64,000 nt of DNA from Bacilli bacterium (GTDB taxonomy: Bacteria; Bacillota_I; Bacilli_A; RF39; UBA660), in assembly GCA_900753325.1 (NCBI GenBank), contig CAADYO010000001.1, positions 1-64,000 on the forward strand. The letters run 5' to 3'. The notes under the pieces were generated by a model, which worked only from the letters and a program-made list of their open reading frames with translations, ran no database searches and was not told where the DNA came from. A program made the position numbers and the translations under genes. This document shows, piece by piece, positions 63,003-64,000 of the stretch (position 1 is its first letter; each line of letters begins with the position of its first letter).

Positions 63003-64000
63003 TTACTTACTTAATTCTATAAACTCATCTAATGTCTTTCTAAACATATTCATTGCTTCATCAAATACTTTAGTATCCTTTAGATCAACATCAATTATTT
63101 TTAGGACTTCTAATGGATAATCTCTACCAGAGGCCTTTAAAAACTTAATGTATTTTTCTTTGAATCCTTTAGTTTCATTAATAATATTTTCAGCAATGTA
63201 GGAAGCAATAGATAAACCTGTTGCATATTTATATACATAAAATGGAGAATAGAAATGTGGTATTCTCAAACATTCATATTTTATTTCTTCATCTATAACT
63301 ACTTTATTACCAAAATATAATCTATTTAAATCATAGTAGTAATTACAAATATTATCGGTAGTTAAAATTTCACCTTTATCAGTTAACTCATGAATATACT
63401 TTTCAAATTCAGCAAACATTGTTTGTCTAAAAATAGTGCTTTTAAATGTATTTAGACGATCTTCTAATACGCTTAGTTTTTCTTCTTTGCTTTTCGCTTT
63501 TTGTTCCATATAGTAAGATAGTAACATCTCGTTTACAGTTGATGCAATCTCAGCTAAGAAGATTGGATATTCATGATTACCATAAGTATTGTACTTATTT
63601 GAAAAATATGTATGCATAGAATGACCTAATTCATGTGCTAAAGTAGAAACATCATTATAAGTATTTGTATAATTTAATAAGACAAATGGTTTAGTATCAT
63701 AGCCACCACATGAATAAGCACCTGATTTTTTGTTTTTATTAGGATACTTATCAATCCAACCATCTGTGAAGGCTGTTTTTAAAACTTCTTTGTACTCATC
63801 GCCTAGGATACTAAGCGCGTCTAAGACGATATTTTGCCCTTCCTCAAAACTATATTCTTTATTATCTTGCTCTGTTACAGAAACGTAACTGTCATAGATA
63901 TGAAAGCTTTTTAAATTTAAAATTTTTTGTTTTACTTGATAGTATTCATATAGTGATGGTAAGTTTTTATGAATTGTTTCAATCAAATTATTATATAGTT
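63003..64000 (-). CDS. pepF: Oligoendopeptidase F (partial)
   Basis: The last ~330 residues of an M3-family metallopeptidase, with zinc site STLAHELGHSMHTYF (~114-128) and the later Glu/His region of the family (FYSPFYVYKYATGL). The reading frame stays open to the window edge at 64000, and PepF proteins are ~600 residues, so the 5' half lies beyond. Cytosolic peptide hydrolysis is expected. Upstream of dnaJ by 15 bases. Confidence 0.9.
   Translation of the reverse strand, partial: LYNNLIETIHKNLPSLYEYYQVKQKILNLKSFHIYDSYVSVTEQDNKEYSFEEGQNIVLDALSILGDEYKEVLKTAFTDGWIDKYPNKNKKSGAYSCGGYDTKPFVLLNYTNTYNDVSTLAHELGHSMHTYFSNKYNTYGNHEYPIFLAEIASTVNEMLLSYYMEQKAKSKEEKLSVLEDRLNTFKSTIFRQTMFAEFEKYIHELTDKGEILTTDNICNYYYDLNRLYFGNKVVIDEEIKYECLRIPHFYSPFYVYKYATGLSIASYIAENIINETKGFKEKYIKFLKASGRDYPLEVLKIIDVDLKDTKVFDEAMNMFRKTLDEFIELSK

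Noticed and set aside
1..64000. Recoded genome using TGA as Trp
   Set aside because: Several genes end at TGA (dnaJ is one), Trp is encoded by TGG, and reading frames end where family lengths predict, so the standard bacterial code is supported.

Overview
This 64 kb window is AT-rich bacterial chromosome that looks like a low-GC Bacillota (Bacilli, Mollicutes-like gut lineage such as RF39; the lineage is inference). Supporting signs are strong AGGAGG-type ribosome binding sites, sigma-A promoters, TGA used as a stop with Trp encoded by TGG, a peptidoglycan ligase (MurC), a small genome style with tight operons, and relics of sporulation functions (SpoIIM, a GerA-type germinant receptor subunit). 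Most genes lie on the minus strand. There is no rRNA operon, intact insertion sequence, prophage or CRISPR array.

Layout: 0-5 kb holds a regulator, MnmA with a metallo-beta-lactamase-fold partner, SpoIIM and small unknowns. 5.4-10 kb is a MarR-controlled heterodimeric ABC exporter. 10-16 kb holds tRNA-Glu(CUC), MurC, a zinc-ribbon protein, a kinase-like protein, QueH, a ZIP metal transporter and a membrane-bound XRE regulator. 16.4-20.9 kb is a TetR-controlled MMPL exporter with a secreted coiled-coil partner. 21.5-26.2 kb is a pair of MacB-like fused ABC transporters. 26.2-38.5 kb mixes housekeeping genes (Cmk, a UDG-superfamily protein, a TrmA-family 23S rRNA methyltransferase) with accessory genes (chloramphenicol-acetyltransferase-like, ABC transporter, GNAT, transglutaminase-like). 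Most of the degraded genes lie between 20.9 and 36.8 kb, with one more at 51.2-51.6 kb. 38.6-43.7 kb has a reduced germinant-receptor pair, a ComEC-type hydrolase and an mTERF-like repeat protein. 43.8-48.8 kb has two tRNAs and two large surface proteins. 48.8-64 kb has Smr, PfkB, DUF554, PPDK, thioredoxin, CvpA, RNase HIII, two co-translated hybrid histidine kinases, DHFR, thymidylate synthase, DnaJ and a truncated-by-window PepF.

The most unusual points are: (1) two overlapping hybrid histidine kinases whose defects are complementary (one keeps the phospho-acceptor His but has a ruined ATP site, the other has an intact ATP site and receiver but no His); (2) a 510-residue bacterial protein made of eleven gap-free 35-residue repeats that read like mTERF motifs; (3) a 30-bp element placed at the same distance from the -10 box in front of both the membrane-bound XRE regulator and the MacB-like ABC pair; (4) a surface protein with five Cys-bounded repeats beside a protein with an internal lipobox; and (5) a GerA subunit followed by a GerC-like remnant with no GerB. 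Several degraded genes (NUDIX, copper P-ATPase, RhuM, P-loop kinase, ABC permease tail, sortase-signal protein) show ongoing genome decay.
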